DNA of 24,276 bases from a virus. Positions 21,800 through 24,276 of this stretch are shown in pieces. Each line of letters begins with the position of its first letter. Positions within the stretch are counted from its first letter, which is position 1. Made by a program: the position numbers and the translations under genes. The stretch covers positions 1-24,276 of the IMG/VR virus record IMGVR_UViG_3300027791_000130. The stretch is one strand, 5' to 3'. A model generated the notes under the pieces. It did not search any database. It had not been told where the DNA came from and was given only the letters and a program-made list of their open reading frames with translations.

Positions 21800-23641
21800 T
21801 TAGTAACTTGATGTTGTTGTGTACCCTACTCCTGCTTCGGCAGAACCACCTACAAAGGTATCTTGTGAAACATTTACGATTGAATTTGAAACATCTATTT
21901 CTAAAATTTGATCTCTTACTGGAACAACATCATTTGAATTAGGTGGTACAGTTAACTCAATTGCTGTTGAAATTGCACCTCTAACATTAGCAATGGAGGC
22001 AACATCTAAAGAATTAAGAGTTATTTGTCCTGTTGAATAATCAACTGTTCCTTGTTTAGCATTGTGAATAGTTTTAATACCACTTACTAGATAATAGACT
22101 CTAACATTTCCCATACCATCATCATCTAAAAACATATCATTAGTATTTCCTGATACTTTAAATCCAGTAGATGTAATTACTGATTGGTGTCCTGAATGAG
22201 GATTGTAAATTGCATTTCTAAAGTAAATATCATATTTTGTAGATGAACTTAAAGTTGGTGTAAATGATTTTCTCATTTTGACCGTTGTTATGTTTGATAA
22301 AATTGAATTATCAACATCATCTACTAATCCTGTTATTTTTGAAAATCTAAACACACCATCAAATTGAGATAATGTATTTGAATTGTAATTTGTTATTGCG
22401 TCCACAATTTCTGACTTCAAAGTGTCTGCTGATTTAGCAGTAGAGTCTTTATCAAACTTTGCGTTAACAACTAATACGATTGAAGTAATTATTGGATCAA
22501 TTATCTCTGGTCTTACCGAAGCAACATTGTAAGATTTTAATTTTGTTACTATATCTAGTTTTGTTGCATTAGTTAAAGGAACACCTGATTGTCCTTTGAC
22601 AGCAATTTTAACAACACCATAAACAGGTGTTTCATCATCTTCACCACCCCAAGCACTTATTGATTTTGCATTAGGATAAATTGATTTTACTAAAGTTTCG
22701 TAATCTGTTGTAGTAACTGCTCTGTCTTGTGATGTGTATTGTAAAGGTGCATTAAATCTAATTGACTCTTTTGTTTCTGGAATAGAACCGCCTTGTGCTG
22801 CTGTTTTAGTTACAACAGTTACATCTGAAAATCCACCTACTGAACTTTTTGGTGTAAATTTTGCTGTACCATTTGCGTCTGTTAAATTTGAAACTATATA
22901 TTCTAAAGTTACAATATTACCATCTGCTAATTTTTTACCTAGTATATCATCTCCAAAGTAAACTTCAAATTTACCTGTATCTGATTCTGATAAAAAATAT
23001 GCCTTTGATGTATTGTTTAAACTTTTTAATCCTGTTGCTAATGTGTAAACACTTTCTGTTGTATCACTAATAGAAGTTTGTACAGTTACTTTTAATGTAG
23101 TTGTGTCAGCATTTATATTAGGAATTATATATTTTTGGTCAACATCTGTACTGTCAACTGTATATTTAAAGTTTACTAAAGTACCTTCATATAAAGTTAC
23201 ATCTGAAAATTTATAAACACCATCAGCAGGTGACATTGCTATATCTTCATTAGTTACAAAACTATAATCTGTGTTATCTATATTTGCTGAAAATGATGTT
23301 CCTTTATCCATAGTAACTGAAGCACCTGTTCCTTTGTTAATAGTTATATCAACATTTGCTGTTGGTGCTTTAGCTGATGACGGAGTGTATCCTAACATCT
23401 TTGCTAATGAAACTACATTTTTTCTAACATCAGCAGAGTCTAGGTACATTTCATTTGCAACCATATTAGCATTGAAACCTAGATAGTGTGTGTTGTATGC
23501 TAATGTATCTAACAAGACAGCAAAACCTGAACCTTCAAAATTGTAATCTGAAAACTCTGGTTGATCTTGTAAAAATGATTTTAAATTTTCTTTTATTGCG
23601 TCAAAATCTAAATCTGATACTATAAATTTATTACTTGCCAT
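21800..23641 (-). CDS. 6: Baseplate wedge protein gp6
   Basis: A 613-residue protein close in size to T4 gp6 (660). FDAIKENLKSFLQDQPEFSD, YNFEGSGFAVLLDTLAYNTH and the following NMVANEMYLDSADVRKNVVS with LGYTPSSAKAP correspond to T4 gp6 FAEIKQNLIEWL, YDFEGSRLNVLCDLLAYNT and LRSSVVQAA with GYLPTS. It belongs to the gp6/baseplate J-like family. gp6 dimers form the inner ring of the baseplate and hold the wedges together. The central region (about 100-300) is strand-rich with a TTTDYETLVKSIYPNAKSIS segment near 300-320 that is typical of baseplate J-like proteins. It begins two bases after gp25 ends, with only a weak AAGAT ribosome site, so it is probably coupled to gp25 translation and shares its late promoter. 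Confidence 0.88.
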   Translation of the reverse strand: MASNKFIVSDLDFDAIKENLKSFLQDQPEFSDYNFEGSGFAVLLDTLAYNTHYLGFNANMVANEMYLDSADVRKNVVSLAKMLGYTPSSAKAPTANVDITINKGTGASVTMDKGTSFSANIDNTDYSFVTNEDIAMSPADGVYKFSDVTLYEGTLVNFKYTVDSTDVDQKYIIPNINADTTTLKVTVQTSISDTTESVYTLATGLKSLNNTSKAYFLSESDTGKFEVYFGDDILGKKLADGNIVTLEYIVSNLTDANGTAKFTPKSSVGGFSDVTVVTKTAAQGGSIPETKESIRFNAPLQYTSQDRAVTTTDYETLVKSIYPNAKSISAWGGEDDETPVYGVVKIAVKGQSGVPLTNATKLDIVTKLKSYNVASVRPEIIDPIITSIVLVVNAKFDKDSTAKSADTLKSEIVDAITNYNSNTLSQFDGVFRFSKITGLVDDVDNSILSNITTVKMRKSFTPTLSSSTKYDIYFRNAIYNPHSGHQSVITSTGFKVSGNTNDMFLDDDGMGNVRVYYLVSGIKTIHNAKQGTVDYSTGQITLNSLDVASIANVRGAISTAIELTVPPNSNDVVPVRDQILEIDVSNSIVNVSQDTFVGGSAEAGVGYTTTSSY

Positions 23642-23642
23642 A

Positions 23643-24068
23643 TTATCTTAATCTTTCTAAAAATGTTTCTACGGTTACAGGTTGACTTGATCCAACAACA
23701 TAAAACATAATCTTTAATGAGTAACTGTTTCTATCAATATCAGGATTTGCTAATACTTGTTGTAAATCAATTCTTGGTTCAAAATTATTTAATACTTCAG
23801 CAACCTTTCTTTGTAAATTTAGAGCAGTTAATGGTGTCATTGGTTCAAACAACATTGCTCTAACATCACTTCCTATTTCAGGATGAAAAGGTCTCTCATA
23901 ATGATTTGTGTTAATTAAATTTCTAACACTTCTTTTGACTGCCTCTACATCTGTTAAATTGTTAACATCATTTGTAATAGGATTACGACCAAAGTTTAAA
24001 TCTAAATCTTTGTATATTCTGTTTGCTCTTTTAGAGTTATTGGTTGTGCTAGCATCGTAGTTTGACAT
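23643..24068 (-). CDS. 25: Baseplate wedge protein gp25
   Basis: A 141-residue protein of the gp25-like family, close to T4 gp25 in size (132). The core has DLDLNFGRNP near 21-30, VEAVKRSVRNLI near 41-52, NHYERPFHPEIGSDVRAMLF near 55-74, and the family's conserved EPR motif at E97-P98-R99 in NNFEPRID. gp25 forms the wedge core with gp6 and gp7 and helps nucleate sheath assembly; its homologues occur in type VI secretion systems and contractile bacteriocins. A late promoter box lies nine bases upstream with an AAGAGAT ribosome site directly before the ATG. The PAAR protein upstream and gp6 downstream are the standard neighbours. Confidence 0.92.
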   Translation of the reverse strand: MSNYDASTTNNSKRANRIYKDLDLNFGRNPITNDVNNLTDVEAVKRSVRNLINTNHYERPFHPEIGSDVRAMLFEPMTPLTALNLQRKVAEVLNNFEPRIDLQQVLANPDIDRNSYSLKIMFYVVGSSQPVTVETFLERLR

Positions 24069-24076
24069 ATCTCTTA

Positions 24077-24084
24077 TATTTATA
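24077..24084 (-). promoter_or_regulatory. T4-type late promoter box TATAAATA before gp25
   Basis: An exact TATAAATA on the minus strand in the 18-base gap between the PAAR gene and gp25. It lies eight bases before the gp25 ATG, so the message would have a very short leader carrying AAGAGAT. Confidence 0.65.
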
Positions 24085-24086
24085 CT

Positions 24087-24276
24087 CTAACCTGAGAAAA
24101 CATTAGAAGAACCTTTAGTCATTGCCCCAGCGTCTGTACTATCTCCTACTCTTGCAACTGATAGTCCACATACCCGAACTGTTGAAGAACCTACATTAAC
24201 TTTTGCAACGTGAGGGGCACAAGGTGGCAATGGTGGAAAAGGATGCGACACAGTTGGATCAGTAATTCTTGCAATT
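24087..24276 (-). CDS. PAAR-repeat spike-tip protein, C-terminal part (cut by window edge)
   Basis: The last 62 or so codons of a minus-strand gene whose start lies beyond the right edge; no frame in the window contains its start. The visible protein reads ITDPTVSHPFPPLPP, CAPHVAKVNVGSSTV, RVCGLSVARVGD, and ends KGSSNVFSG before a TAG stop at 24087-24089. Cys and His in CAPH, VNVGSSTVRVCG and the VGD turn followed by a GS-x-NVF ending are the layout of PAAR proteins. These fold as a metal-stabilised cone on the tip of the gp5 spike of contractile tails. Its place upstream of gp25 agrees with T4-like marine phages. The first His/Cys ligands may lie outside the window. Confidence 0.75.
   Translation of the reverse strand, partial: IARITDPTVSHPFPPLPPCAPHVAKVNVGSSTVRVCGLSVARVGDSTDAGAMTKGSSNVFSG

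Noticed and set aside
22734-23486. Three plus-strand open frames opposite gp6
   Set aside because: Antisense to a strongly supported gp6; low-complexity hydrophobic products, no start signals.

Overview
The window reads as part of the genome of a T4-like marine tailed phage with a contractile tail, resembling the cyanophage/pelagiphage myoviruses. Four things point there: strongly AT-rich DNA, tightly packed genes that mostly abut or overlap, a baseplate series with clear T4 counterparts (PAAR spike tip, gp25, gp6, gp7-like, gp8), and copies of the T4 late promoter box TATAAATA in front of structural genes. The phage and host assignment is inference from gene content. No host gene, tRNA, rRNA, CRISPR array or insertion sequence was seen, and no stretch over 300 bases lacks a gene.

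Right part (about 7969-24276, all minus strand): a virion structural module, in transcription order PAAR tip protein (cut by the window edge), gp25, gp6, gp7-like, a gp10-type protein ending in a cupredoxin-like domain, gp8, a 2031-residue DUF4815-type protein, a small coiled-coil protein and two fibre-like proteins. Late promoter boxes precede gp25, the gp10/cupredoxin gene and gp8, so the module is probably several overlapping late transcripts.

Middle (6748-7951, minus): a short NAD-dependent sugar epimerase/dehydratase and an unrecognised 158-residue gene. They end tail to tail against a plus-strand operon (3506-6764) of a SAM-methyltransferase-like protein, a GT-A-type glycosyltransferase, two tandem QueC-like PP-loop ATPases and a second short glycosyltransferase. 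Every junction in this operon overlaps.

Left part (1-3473, minus): an operon diverging from the plus-strand one across only 32 bases. It encodes a radical SAM protein with an N-terminal cysteine-rich domain, a second radical SAM protein whose SPASM/twitch-type C-terminus is on a separate overlapping reading frame, a kinase-fold protein lacking the usual catalytic Asp, an Asp/Asn-hydroxylase-like oxygenase, a GNAT-like protein and the start of a class III aminotransferase.

The two non-structural operons together look like an auxiliary biosynthetic island that builds or modifies a sugar, nucleotide or surface-glycan compound. The product is not evident from the sequence. The most unusual points are the tandem QueC-like pair without other preQ0 genes, the split radical SAM/SPASM protein, and a baseplate-type protein carrying an apparently complete type 1 copper ligand set.
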